64,000 bases of DNA from Grimontia hollisae CIP 101886 (GTDB taxonomy: Bacteria > Pseudomonadota > Gammaproteobacteria > Enterobacterales > Vibrionaceae). The position numbers were made by a program, and so were the translations under genes. Shown piece after piece: positions 42,418 through 50,755 of this stretch. The stretch is taken from contig NZ_ADAQ01000013.1 in assembly GCF_000176515.1 (NCBI RefSeq), forward strand, positions 1,141,361 to 1,205,360, read 5' to 3'. The notes under the pieces were generated by a model. That model had not been told where the DNA came from. It did no database searches and worked only from the letters and a program-made list of their open reading frames with translations. Each line of letters begins with the position of its first letter. Positions within the stretch are counted from its first letter, which is position 1.

Positions 42418-42532
42418 GAAACAAACTATTCCAAAATGCACAGCTGAATAGATAAATTGAGACAAGAATTTTTTACTTCTCTTACCAGCTCGTTTATTAT
42501 CATTTCTTATTTGGGACATAAAGTAAGACGTC

Positions 42533-42889
42533 ATGCATTGGAAAAAGATCGTTACGGCAGCACTTGTTCTGATCAGCCTTTCAGGTTGCTCCTGGGCCAA
42601 CAAGCTGGTTTACCGCATAGACATCAATCAGGGAAATTACATCGACCAAAATGCGGTTGAAGAGCTCAAATTCGGTATGACCAAAGAGCAAGTTAAGTTT
42701 TTGCTTGGCTCACCAATGCTAGTCGAATCTGGCTACCCTAAAACTTGGTATTTTGTTCAATATGTGAAACCCGGACATGAAGAGTCTGAGCAAAAAGAGC
42801 TGATCCTCTCTTTCGACAACAATAGCTTGTTGATTGGCATGAAAGGGGACTATCAACCAAGTTCCGGTTTTTTTGAAGTTGTGCAATAA
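42533..42889 (+). CDS. bamE: Outer membrane protein assembly factor BamE (SmpA)
   Basis: 118-residue lipoprotein of the BAM complex that inserts beta-barrel proteins into the outer membrane. The signal MHWKKIVTAALVLISLSGC has a lipobox ending at Cys19. The SmpA/OmlA core is present: LKFGMTKEQVKFLLGSPML and WYFVQYV. Its natural terminator was split by an insertion sequence whose left end begins 20 bp after the stop. Confidence 0.95.
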   Translation: MHWKKIVTAALVLISLSGCSWANKLVYRIDINQGNYIDQNAVEELKFGMTKEQVKFLLGSPMLVESGYPKTWYFVQYVKPGHEESEQKELILSFDNNSLLIGMKGDYQPSSGFFEVVQ

Positions 42890-42893
42890 AAAA

Positions 42894-42909
42894 ACCCGCT
42901 TTCGCGGGT
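42894..42909. repeat. 16-bp palindromic target duplication, left copy
   Basis: ACCCGCTTTCGCGGGT, the stem-loop of the former bamE/phoU terminator. It keeps the A-run on its left but has lost the T-run that should follow on the plus strand. Identical to 44506-44521. Confidence 0.9.
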
Positions 42910-44505
42910 CAGACTGCTGACAAAGCCCTGGCCATTTGGCTGGGGCTTTGATCTAATAAGGGATAAGCAAACCAATCATGGATGTGGTGACATGCTTAAA
43001 GACCCTGGCCCTCAGCAATATGAAATCGAGATGGTGACACTCGAACAGTTGGTCCCCAAAAACCATCTCGTTCGCAAAATCGATGCTGCCGTCGACTTTG
43101 AATTTATCCGCGACGAGGTCGCCCACCTCTATTGCCACTACAATGGCCGCCCTGCGATAGACCCCGTTCGCCTGTTCAAAATCCTGCTCCTTGGCTTCCT
43201 CTTCGGCGCCAAAAGTGAACGCCAGCTCGTCAAAGACATCGAGGTCAATGTCGCTTACCGCTGGTTCCTGCGAATGTCACTCACTGAAAAGGTGATTGAT
43301 GCGTCCACCTTGAGCCAGAATCGCCGCCGTCGCTTCAACGATACCGACGTGTTCGAACGCATCTTCATCCGTATCGTCGAACAGGCGATGAGCAAAGGCA
43401 TGGTCGATGGACGTACCTTGTTTACCGACAGCACTCACCTGAAAGCCAATGCCAACAAGCGTAAATACCGTAACGAACTAGTGAAACAAAACGTCAGCGC
43501 TTATGCCGAGCTGTTGGATGAAGCGGTTGACGCTGACCGCGCAGCAGAAGGAAAACGCCCACTCAAGCCGAAAGATGGTCACATTGAGAAAAACACCAAA
43601 GTCAGCACCACCGACCCAGACAGCGGGTTCATGACACGGGACCAAAAACCACAGGGCTTCTTCTACCTTGACCATCGCACCGTCGACGGCAAACACGGCA
43701 TCATCCTCGACACCCATGTCACGCCAGGCAATGTGAATGATGCCCAACCGTATATCGCTCGTCTGGATACCACGTTAGCGCGCTTTACGCTCTCGCCTGT
43801 TGCCGCCGGGCTTGATGCTGGTTACTTCACCGCGACTATCTGCCATGAACTGGAGCAGCGCCAAATCCTGCCGGTGATGGGATACCGCCGGCCTCACCGT
43901 ACGAAGAATCCTATCAAGAAAAAGCACTTTCATTACGATAAAGAGACGGACCGCTATCTCTGTCCTCAGGGACAGGAGCTGATTTACAAGACCACCAACC
44001 GTCAGGCATACCGTGAATATCACTCTGATCCGCAGACATGCAAAACCTGCCCACTGCGTGAGGATTGCACCAAGAGTAAAAACCACAAACGGGTGATAAC
44101 CCGGCACCTGTTCGAGAAATCGGTTGAGAATGCCAACGCTCTGAGACTGACTGCCTGGGGAAAGAAAGTGTACCGACGACGGGCAGAGACGGTGGAGCGC
44201 AGCTTCGCGGATGCCAAACAGCACCATGGTCATCGCTATGCGAGATTCCGAGGCTTGTTGAAAGTACAAATCCAGTGCTTTCTGGCGGCAGCGGCACAGA
44301 ACATCAAGAAGATAGCCCTGATGGAGGCTTATCTTCGCAAAACTGGGCTCAATGCGCGCCAAATAGTCCAGATAGTGACGCAATTTAGCGTCTATGGGCT
44401 AAAAGCAGCCTGAACATAACAATATGGAAAAATAGCGTGATCGCGGCCTTCGGCCGCTAACAAAAGAAAACCCCGCTTGAAAAAGCGGGGTTAGTCAGCA
44501 ATCTG
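42910..44505 (+). mobile_element. Insertion sequence, IS1182 family, complete (1596 bp)
   Basis: Flanked by a 16-bp direct repeat. Terminal inverted repeats begin CAGACTGCTGACAAAGCCC (left) and CAGATTGCTGACTAACCCC (right, reverse complement), with 16 of 19 positions matching. One intact transposase gene fills it. Hairpins lie just inside both ends: 42921-42950 (CAAAGCCC/GGGCTTTG) and 44469-44492 (AACCCCGCTT/AAGCGGGGTT, followed by a T-rich run on the minus strand), plus GCGGCC-TTC-GGCCGC at 44443-44457. The family rests on the transposase sequence. Confidence 0.9.
42992..44413 (+). CDS. IS1182-family DDE transposase
   Basis: 473 residues, apparently intact. The N-terminal DUF772-type domain (about 20-110; YHYNGRPAIDP-like motif YCHYNGRPAIDPVRLFKILLLG) is followed by the catalytic core with Asp146 (LFTDSTHLKAN), Asp275 (GLDAGYFT) and Glu402 (VERSFADAKQHHG). 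A Cys-rich CKTCPLREDCTKS element lies between the second Asp and the Glu, as in IS1182/IS1380-like transposases. Transcribed in the same direction as bamE, so read-through from bamE could express it. Confidence 0.93.
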   Translation: MLKDPGPQQYEIEMVTLEQLVPKNHLVRKIDAAVDFEFIRDEVAHLYCHYNGRPAIDPVRLFKILLLGFLFGAKSERQLVKDIEVNVAYRWFLRMSLTEKVIDASTLSQNRRRRFNDTDVFERIFIRIVEQAMSKGMVDGRTLFTDSTHLKANANKRKYRNELVKQNVSAYAELLDEAVDADRAAEGKRPLKPKDGHIEKNTKVSTTDPDSGFMTRDQKPQGFFYLDHRTVDGKHGIILDTHVTPGNVNDAQPYIARLDTTLARFTLSPVAAGLDAGYFTATICHELEQRQILPVMGYRRPHRTKNPIKKKHFHYDKETDRYLCPQGQELIYKTTNRQAYREYHSDPQTCKTCPLREDCTKSKNHKRVITRHLFEKSVENANALRLTAWGKKVYRRRAETVERSFADAKQHHGHRYARFRGLLKVQIQCFLAAAAQNIKKIALMEAYLRKTGLNARQIVQIVTQFSVYGLKAA

Positions 44506-44527
44506 ACCCGCTTTCGCGGGTTTTTTA
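44506..44527. terminator. Right copy of the duplicated terminator hairpin
   Basis: Second copy of the 16-bp palindrome (44506-44521) followed by TTTTTT. It terminates plus-strand transcripts leaving the IS; on the minus strand it lacks the U-run that phoU transcripts would need. Confidence 0.85.
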
Positions 44528-44557
44528 TTGCCTCTCAGATCTGCATCCAGACAATCG

Positions 44558-45265
44558 CTATTTCAGCATTTTCTCCAACTGCTCTTTGTTGGTATGGCGG
44601 ATATCTTTGCCTTTCACAAAGTAAATAATGTACTCACAGATGTTCTGGCAGCGGTCTCCTACCCGCTCTATAGCACGGGCTGACCACATCACTTTAAGCA
44701 CATTGGGAATCGAGCGTGGGTCTTCCATCATGTACGTCATCAACTGGCGTAAAATCGCCTCATACTCTTTATCCAAATGATCATCACGATGGTAAACCTG
44801 CATCGCGGCATCCACATCCATACGGGCAAACGCATCCAAAACATCGTGCAGCATCCGCGCCGCTTTGTGACCAAGGTTCTCCAGTGAAACCAAGAATGGT
44901 TGTTGGTGATTGGAAAAATTGTCCAGCGCCATTCTCGCGATGCTGTCAGCCACATCACCGATTCGCTCAAGATCGGTAATGGTTTTGATAATGGCAATCA
45001 CTAACCGCAAGTCACCGGCTGTGGGCTGACGTTTGGCAATGATACGGGTGCAGGCCTCGTCGATAGCCACTTCCATCGAATTGACTTTATGATCTTCACG
45101 GATCACCTTTTTTGCCAGCTCGATGTCCTGATAGTGTATCGCACGCAGTGCATCCGTTAACTGACGCTCAACCAGCCCCCCCATTGCCAGCACATGGGTG
45201 CGGATTGCTTCCAGCTCAGTATTAAACTGACCGGAAATGTGGCGACTGATATTTTGATTGTCCAT
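44558..45265 (-). CDS. phoU: Phosphate-specific transport system accessory protein PhoU
   Basis: Negative modulator linking the Pst transporter to PhoR; keeps the Pho regulon off when phosphate is plentiful. 235 residues, two three-helix bundles with the paired metal-binding E/D motifs ([15 protein letters not shown] about 97-111; [19 protein letters not shown] near the C-terminus). Last gene of pstC-pstA-pstB-phoU; 14 bp after pstB. Confidence 0.96.
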   Translation of the reverse strand: MDNQNISRHISGQFNTELEAIRTHVLAMGGLVERQLTDALRAIHYQDIELAKKVIREDHKVNSMEVAIDEACTRIIAKRQPTAGDLRLVIAIIKTITDLERIGDVADSIARMALDNFSNHQQPFLVSLENLGHKAARMLHDVLDAFARMDVDAAMQVYHRDDHLDKEYEAILRQLMTYMMEDPRSIPNVLKVMWSARAIERVGDRCQNICEYIIYFVKGKDIRHTNKEQLEKMLK

Positions 45266-45279
45266 TTGCGTGTGTTTCC

Positions 45280-46098
45280 TTAACCATAACGGCCGGTGAT
45301 GTAATCTTCGGTTTGTTTGTTTTTCGGTGTCGTAAACAGCGTGTCGGTATCGGCATATTCTACCAATTTGCCTAAGTTGATAAAGGCGGTTTGATCAGAG
45401 ACGCGTGCGGCCTGCTGCATGTTATGTGTCACAATGACCACGGTGTATTTACGCTTCAAATCGTTAATGAGCTCTTCAATCGTCAACGTAGAAATCGGGT
45501 CAAGTGCGGATGTCGGCTCATCAAGCAATAATACTTCCGGTTCAATCGCAATAGCACGGGCAATCACCAACCGCTGCTGCTGACCACCCGATAAACCAAA
45601 CGCATTGTCATGAAGGCGATCTTTAACTTCATCCCAAAGGGCCGCGGCACGTAACGAGCGCTCAACGGCATCATCCAGCGTACGTACCTCTTTCACGCCT
45701 TGTAGGCGCAAACCGTAAATCACATTCTCATAGATAGACTTGGGAAACGGGTTGGGGCGTTGAAACACCATACCAACCTGTCGACGAAGCGCAGGCACAT
45801 CGATGGTTTCATCGTACACATTGGTGCCATGCAGGAGGATTTCACCTTCAACTTTACACCCATCCACCAAATCGTTCATACGGTTGATGCAGCGCAGCAG
45901 GGTTGATTTGCCACAACCGGACGGGCCAATAAACGCCGTTACCTTCCCTTTGGGAATACGCATATTGATATTAAACAATGCCTGGGTATTGCTGTAATAC
46001 AGGTTGAGATTACGGATCACCAATGCGGTCTGCTCATCAGGAAGAGATGAGAGATCAACCGGACCTGGCAATCTAATATTGGCATTGATAGATATCAT
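45280..46098 (-). CDS. pstB: Phosphate ABC transporter ATP-binding protein PstB
   Basis: ATPase of the high-affinity phosphate importer. 272 residues; Walker [22 protein letters not shown], signature [18 protein letters not shown], Walker [13 protein letters not shown]. The start [12 protein letters not shown] at 46098 is plausible; 33 bp separate it from pstA. Confidence 0.97.
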   Translation of the reverse strand: MISINANIRLPGPVDLSSLPDEQTALVIRNLNLYYSNTQALFNINMRIPKGKVTAFIGPSGCGKSTLLRCINRMNDLVDGCKVEGEILLHGTNVYDETIDVPALRRQVGMVFQRPNPFPKSIYENVIYGLRLQGVKEVRTLDDAVERSLRAAALWDEVKDRLHDNAFGLSGGQQQRLVIARAIAIEPEVLLLDEPTSALDPISTLTIEELINDLKRKYTVVIVTHNMQQAARVSDQTAFINLGKLVEYADTDTLFTTPKNKQTEDYITGRYG

Positions 46099-46131
46099 TT
46101 CGTTGCGAATTCCTCTTAAAGCGATGTTGGG

Positions 46132-47778
46132 TTATATCTCTTGTTCCAGTGCGCGGTACTTTTCCCGCAGATGGTTACGGATAGTGATCGCAGCCAAATT
46201 AAGGCTGACAATCACCGTCACCAACAATAGTGACGTGGCGTAAACCAGTGGCCTTGCAGCCTCGATGTTCGGGCTTTGAAAGCCTACATCATAGACATGG
46301 TAACCAAGGTGCATGAACTTTCTGTCCAAATGCAGGAATGGAAAGTTGGCATCCAGCGGCAACGCCGGAGCCACTTTTACCACTCCGACCAACATCAGAG
46401 GAGCTACTTCACCTGCCGCCCGCGCTATCGCCAGGATCAACCCGGTCATAATAGCAGGGCTTGCCATAGGCAACACGATACGCCACAAGGTTTCAGCCTG
46501 TGTCGCTCCAAGCGCCATCGAGCCATGGCGCACCGACGTTGGAATACGCGCTAACCCCTCTTCAGTAGAAACAATCACCACTGGAAGGGTCAAAATAGCC
46601 AGTGTCAGTGATGACCATAGTATCCCCGGCGTACCGAATGTCGGGTTTGGCAACGCATCAGAATAAAACAGCGAATCAATGCTGCCTCCCACGAAATAAA
46701 CGAAAAAGCCAAGACCAAACACGCCATAAACAATCGATGGCACACCGGCAAGGTTGACCACGGCAATGCGAATAATGCGGGTAAAGGTATTCTTACCTGC
46801 GTACTCATGCAGGTAAACCGCTGCCAATACACCAAGCGGTGTCACCATGACAGACATCAGTAACACCATCAATACCGTGCCAAATATCGCCGGGAACACG
46901 CCGCCTTCAGAATTGGCTTCACGTGGGTTTTCCGTCACGAAATGGGCAATTTGCTGTGCCCAATGTGTCAGCTTTTCAGGCCAGTCCATATTGTTAGGAT
47001 ACCAAAGCCGGAGCACGTCATTTAATGCGATAGTAACGGGCTCGCCATGGCGGTCTTTCACCACTAAACGGTCCAGCGACAGCTCATTGCGCCGCTGCAT
47101 CAGCACGTCTTCCAATGACTGATAGCGAAGCTGCAGCGTTGCAATTCCTTCTTCCACTTTTGCCGGTACCGCCTGTCCCTTTTTGATATAAGCGGACCTC
47201 TCATTTTTCAGCGCGGTCAGCTGATAATTAACCGTCTTAATCTCGCGCTGTTCAATCTGGGCAATCGCTTTTCTGCGGGTATCTGCCGAGGCAATTTTCT
47301 GTTCAAAAAACACGTGATCCGGCGCATCAATCACATGTTTCCCACCGTCGATATAGCCAACCGGTATACCAAAAAACACCCCATTTTCCGTGCGTTCGAT
47401 GACCGCTATATGGGGGGGTGCGGTTTGTGAGAGAATGTCCTGTTGCAGCACTGAGATAAAATCGTGCGCTTCCCGCTCCCGGTTAGCAACCTTGATAAGC
47501 AAGCGCTGATACTCATCAAGATTGGGGGCTTTCAGGGTCACACCCGCTTCTTCCAGTTGCTGGCGGGAAACCATCTCAACACCATAAATCTGGCCAAACA
47601 CCGTATCCTCACCGTGGGGTGTTTCTATCTTGAATTCATACACAGGTGCAGGCCAGAAATAGGCAAGCCCTTTCCAGCCAATCAACAACATCACGCCCAA
47701 CACTGCCACCAGACACAAGCTAACCATACCGGCGGTCACCCACACCCACGGAGAGCTGCTGTTTAACCGCTTAAGCAT
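46132..47778 (-). CDS. pstA: Phosphate ABC transporter permease PstA, extended form
   Basis: Inner-membrane permease subunit. 548 residues compared with about 296 in E. coli. A first membrane segment (about 13-36) is followed by a large periplasmic insert with a charged, coiled-coil-like part (about 40-260), then the usual membrane domain of about six segments with the permease motif EGLARIPTSVRHGSMALGATQAETLWRIVLP. The extended form is usual in vibrios and shewanellas, as I recall. The gene follows pstC by 41 bp. Confidence 0.94.
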   Translation of the reverse strand: MLKRLNSSSPWVWVTAGMVSLCLVAVLGVMLLIGWKGLAYFWPAPVYEFKIETPHGEDTVFGQIYGVEMVSRQQLEEAGVTLKAPNLDEYQRLLIKVANREREAHDFISVLQQDILSQTAPPHIAVIERTENGVFFGIPVGYIDGGKHVIDAPDHVFFEQKIASADTRRKAIAQIEQREIKTVNYQLTALKNERSAYIKKGQAVPAKVEEGIATLQLRYQSLEDVLMQRRNELSLDRLVVKDRHGEPVTIALNDVLRLWYPNNMDWPEKLTHWAQQIAHFVTENPREANSEGGVFPAIFGTVLMVLLMSVMVTPLGVLAAVYLHEYAGKNTFTRIIRIAVVNLAGVPSIVYGVFGLGFFVYFVGGSIDSLFYSDALPNPTFGTPGILWSSLTLAILTLPVVIVSTEEGLARIPTSVRHGSMALGATQAETLWRIVLPMASPAIMTGLILAIARAAGEVAPLMLVGVVKVAPALPLDANFPFLHLDRKFMHLGYHVYDVGFQSPNIEAARPLVYATSLLLVTVIVSLNLAAITIRNHLREKYRALEQEI

Positions 47779-47819
47779 TTGCTGGCCTCAAAGCGCGTAA
47801 ATGGATGGCGATGATAAAG

Positions 47820-49985
47820 TTACAAGGCACGGTATTTTTCCCGTAACTGCTGGCGGACAAACTCAGCCACAGTGTTAAACAAAAAAGTAAATGAGAACAG
47901 AATGAATGCCGTCAGAAACAGCACACGATAGTGCGAGCTGCCCACTTCCGATTCCGGCATTTCCACGGCAATATTGGCTGACAGGGTTCTCAGTCCTTCA
48001 AAGGGATTCCATTCCATCAATGGGGTATTCCCTGTTGCCATCAGCACAATCATGGTTTCTCCTACCGCACGTCCCAGCCCCATCATAATGGCAGAGAAAA
48101 TCCCGGGACTGGCGGTGAGCAGCACAACCCGGGTCAATGTTTGCCAGTGGGTTGCACCGAGTGCGAGTGATCCATTCGTTAAGTGGCTCGGCACCGAAAA
48201 AATTGCATCTTCTGCAATGGTAAAAATGGTTGGGATCACCGCAAAGCCCATCGCAACACCGACAACAATAGCGTTGCGCTGATCAAAATTCACACCCAGC
48301 ACGTCAGTGACAAACACCCGGCTGTCTCCACCTAAAAAGGTATTTTCTATCCAAGGCCCAAGTGTGAGCGACACATAACCTAACACCAATATCAGAGGAA
48401 CCAGCACAAACAGGTGACCACCGGGGGGCAATTTCTTGCGGACAACCTTAGGCAAAAACGCCCAAATAACTGCGGACAGCAGGAATGAAACCGGCATAGA
48501 GACAAACATCAGGAGCACAGCCGGAAGGCGAGTTTCGATAACAGGTGCAAGCCAGAGCCCGGCAAGAAAACCGAGAATTACCGTGGGCAACGCTTCCATG
48601 ATCTCAATGGTCGGCTTTACCACTTTCCTCATGCTAGCGGGCATAAAATAGGCTGTATAGATAGCCCCACCAACCGCCAGAGGAATGGCAAAAAATAATG
48701 CATAGGCAGCCACCTTGATGGTACCGAACACCACCGGCATGACACTGAGCTTACCTTCAAACGACTCACTGCCAGAGGTTGACTGCCAAACGTAACCAGG
48801 CGCGTCATACCCTTCATACCAGATTTTCTTCCACAGTGAACCGATGCTCACATCCGGGTGCGGATTATCCACCTTCAGCAGGATCAGTGAGCCGCCCCTT
48901 TCAACCAGCAAACGATCGGCGCGGGGAGAAAAAGCCAACGCATCAATCTGACCAGCAACATCCGGTATATCGAATACATCCTGGGTCTCACTCGGGGCGT
49001 GCCAGAACGTCAACGCCCCGCTGGATGACAGATTCACAAATACGCTGCGGTGAGGTTCTACCGCCAGCAGACCGTTTTCTGATGCGAACTCACGTACCAT
49101 GGTTAACGAACGCTGGTTGGCTTTCGCCACATCAAACCATTGGGTGATCCTGCCGTCATCAAGGCGCACCATCAACGAGTGACCGCCGGCAAGCAGTGTC
49201 ATGGATTGAGGCATGGCTCCCGTTACTGCGGTAATATCGACCGACTCACGCAGCGTCAGCTCACGCTCTGAAAACGAATACACATTCAACGTATGACCAG
49301 CCAATTCAAACAGTCTACGCCCATTGGGGGTGATCACAACATTGGCACCGGTCTGAGTCGGTAATTTAATATGTTGCTCTTTGCCCGCATTATCAATCAC
49401 CACATTGAGCATATTTCCCGTCACCGCAGCAATCACCCGGCTATTGTTTCTCTGGGCAAAAGACAAGCTGGAAATAGGGTCACCGTTCCCAAGTTTCACG
49501 CTATCCAGTTTCTGGATATCCGGAGTAAACGTGCGCACGCCATCAACATAGTGGGAAAGAAAACGCAGGTGCTGAAAGCTGACGGTGCCATCTTTCAATC
49601 CATATGCACTGATCCCGGCATAAGGATGGGGAGAATAAAAGCTGGTTGGTGCGACAGCCAACTGCTCACGTGCGACGACGTTGCCTTCGCCCTCCAGTGA
49701 AAAGACGGTCAACATACCCTGATCAGAATAGCGATAACCCAACTGGTTATTATCATCTATGCCCAGTTGTTCGGCAGGATGCTCAAAACCAATTTCCAGA
49801 ACATGATCAACCGAAACCGACGGGCTTTTGAACAGCGGCAACACCACATAAGCGAGGTAGAAGAAAATCAACAACAACGCCAGTAACACCGCAATGCCAC
49901 CACCCGTGACGGAAAGGCGCGCAAGTCTGTCTTTGAAACGCCGCCGGATATCTCCCTGGGTCAGCGCATGGGTGGCGTTTGCCAT
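47820..49985 (-). CDS. pstC: Phosphate ABC transporter permease PstC, extended form
   Basis: Inner-membrane permease subunit, 721 residues compared with about 319 in E. coli. A cytoplasmic N-terminus and one membrane segment (about 30-52) are followed by a periplasmic beta-rich domain (about 60-400) with repeat-like strands suggestive of a propeller, then the membrane domain with the motif PSHLTNGSLALGATHWQTLTRVVL. First gene of pstCAB-phoU; a Pho box precedes it at 50031-50048. No pstS is adjacent; it is with phoBR at 54-55 kb. Confidence 0.93.
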   Translation of the reverse strand: MANATHALTQGDIRRRFKDRLARLSVTGGGIAVLLALLLIFFYLAYVVLPLFKSPSVSVDHVLEIGFEHPAEQLGIDDNNQLGYRYSDQGMLTVFSLEGEGNVVAREQLAVAPTSFYSPHPYAGISAYGLKDGTVSFQHLRFLSHYVDGVRTFTPDIQKLDSVKLGNGDPISSLSFAQRNNSRVIAAVTGNMLNVVIDNAGKEQHIKLPTQTGANVVITPNGRRLFELAGHTLNVYSFSERELTLRESVDITAVTGAMPQSMTLLAGGHSLMVRLDDGRITQWFDVAKANQRSLTMVREFASENGLLAVEPHRSVFVNLSSSGALTFWHAPSETQDVFDIPDVAGQIDALAFSPRADRLLVERGGSLILLKVDNPHPDVSIGSLWKKIWYEGYDAPGYVWQSTSGSESFEGKLSVMPVVFGTIKVAAYALFFAIPLAVGGAIYTAYFMPASMRKVVKPTIEIMEALPTVILGFLAGLWLAPVIETRLPAVLLMFVSMPVSFLLSAVIWAFLPKVVRKKLPPGGHLFVLVPLILVLGYVSLTLGPWIENTFLGGDSRVFVTDVLGVNFDQRNAIVVGVAMGFAVIPTIFTIAEDAIFSVPSHLTNGSLALGATHWQTLTRVVLLTASPGIFSAIMMGLGRAVGETMIVLMATGNTPLMEWNPFEGLRTLSANIAVEMPESEVGSSHYRVLFLTAFILFSFTFLFNTVAEFVRQQLREKYRAL

Positions 49986-50014
49986 TGGTACCTCATCGAT
50001 TAGTTAAGCGGTTT

Positions 50015-50048
50015 ATAATATTTATTTTTGATGACACAAATGTGACAG
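50015..50048 (-). promoter_or_regulatory. Pho box and promoter of pstCAB-phoU
   Basis: Minus strand CTGTCACATTTGTGTCAT (50031-50048) matches the PhoB box (two CTGTCAT-like direct repeats 11 bp apart). TATTAT (50015-50020) follows 10 bp downstream as the -10 element, the normal PhoB-activated layout. Confidence 0.9.
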
Positions 50049-50230
50049 CCCAGCCTCTAAGACGCTATTACTCACCCGAAATCAAAGTGTAATAAAACAT
50101 CGATAGTCTCGATTAACATTGATATGAGGCACAGATCGGAAGTGCTTGTTTCGCCCAAGGTAGACAGGGGTTTCAAACCGCTCTAATAATGAGCATTTCC
50201 CCTTCCGCTGTTGACGTAAAGGATTCGACC

Positions 50231-50743
50231 ATGAAGCAGCTAGTTATCACCCTCATCGGCACAGATCGCCCAGGTCTGGTAGAAACACTCTCCGATACCG
50301 TATTCCAGCATCAGGGAAGTTGGCAAGCCAGCAGCCTGAGTAAACTTGCAGGAAAATTTGCAGGCATTGTCCAAATTGATATCAATGAAGACAATGCTGA
50401 CGCACTCAAAGACGCGCTGAACCGCATTCCCGATTTAAATGTCCTTATCGCAAACGCAACACCACAAACAGAAATGGATACCACCACCCATACGCTGTCC
50501 GTCACAGGGAACGACCGCCCCGGGATAGTTCAGGAAGTCACGCGTGAAATTGCCAAATTTGGAATCAACATCAACAATCTGGAAACAAACACTCAAAGCG
50601 CGGCCAATTTTGGCGGCGTGATATTCAACGCCGAGTTTGATCTCGACATCGCTAACACCCTCTCGCTGGACGATCTTGGTGACGCACTGGAACAGCTTTC
50701 TGATGATCTGATCGTGGAGTTTGATGAAAGCGATATTGCCTAA
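50231..50743 (+). CDS. ACT-domain protein, GcvR-like
   Basis: 170 residues from ATG at 50231, chosen for the AAAGGA site seven bases upstream; an in-frame ATG at 50189 has none. Two ACT domains are recognisable: TLIGTDRPGLVETLSDTV (about 7-24) and SVTGNDRPGIVQEVTREIAKFGINI (about 92-116). This is the layout of the glycine-cleavage repressor GcvR. It lies directly upstream of ppk (12 bp gap) and probably in one operon with ppk-ppx, so a link to amino-acid or stringent signals and polyphosphate is possible but unproven. Confidence 0.85.
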   Translation: MKQLVITLIGTDRPGLVETLSDTVFQHQGSWQASSLSKLAGKFAGIVQIDINEDNADALKDALNRIPDLNVLIANATPQTEMDTTTHTLSVTGNDRPGIVQEVTREIAKFGININNLETNTQSAANFGGVIFNAEFDLDIANTLSLDDLGDALEQLSDDLIVEFDESDIA

Positions 50744-50755
50744 AAAGGGAAAAGG

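Noticed and set aside
42921-42950. Hairpin inside the left IS end taken as the bamE terminator
   Set aside because: The stem lies within the IS and has no U-run on the plus strand, so it is not a proper terminator for bamE.
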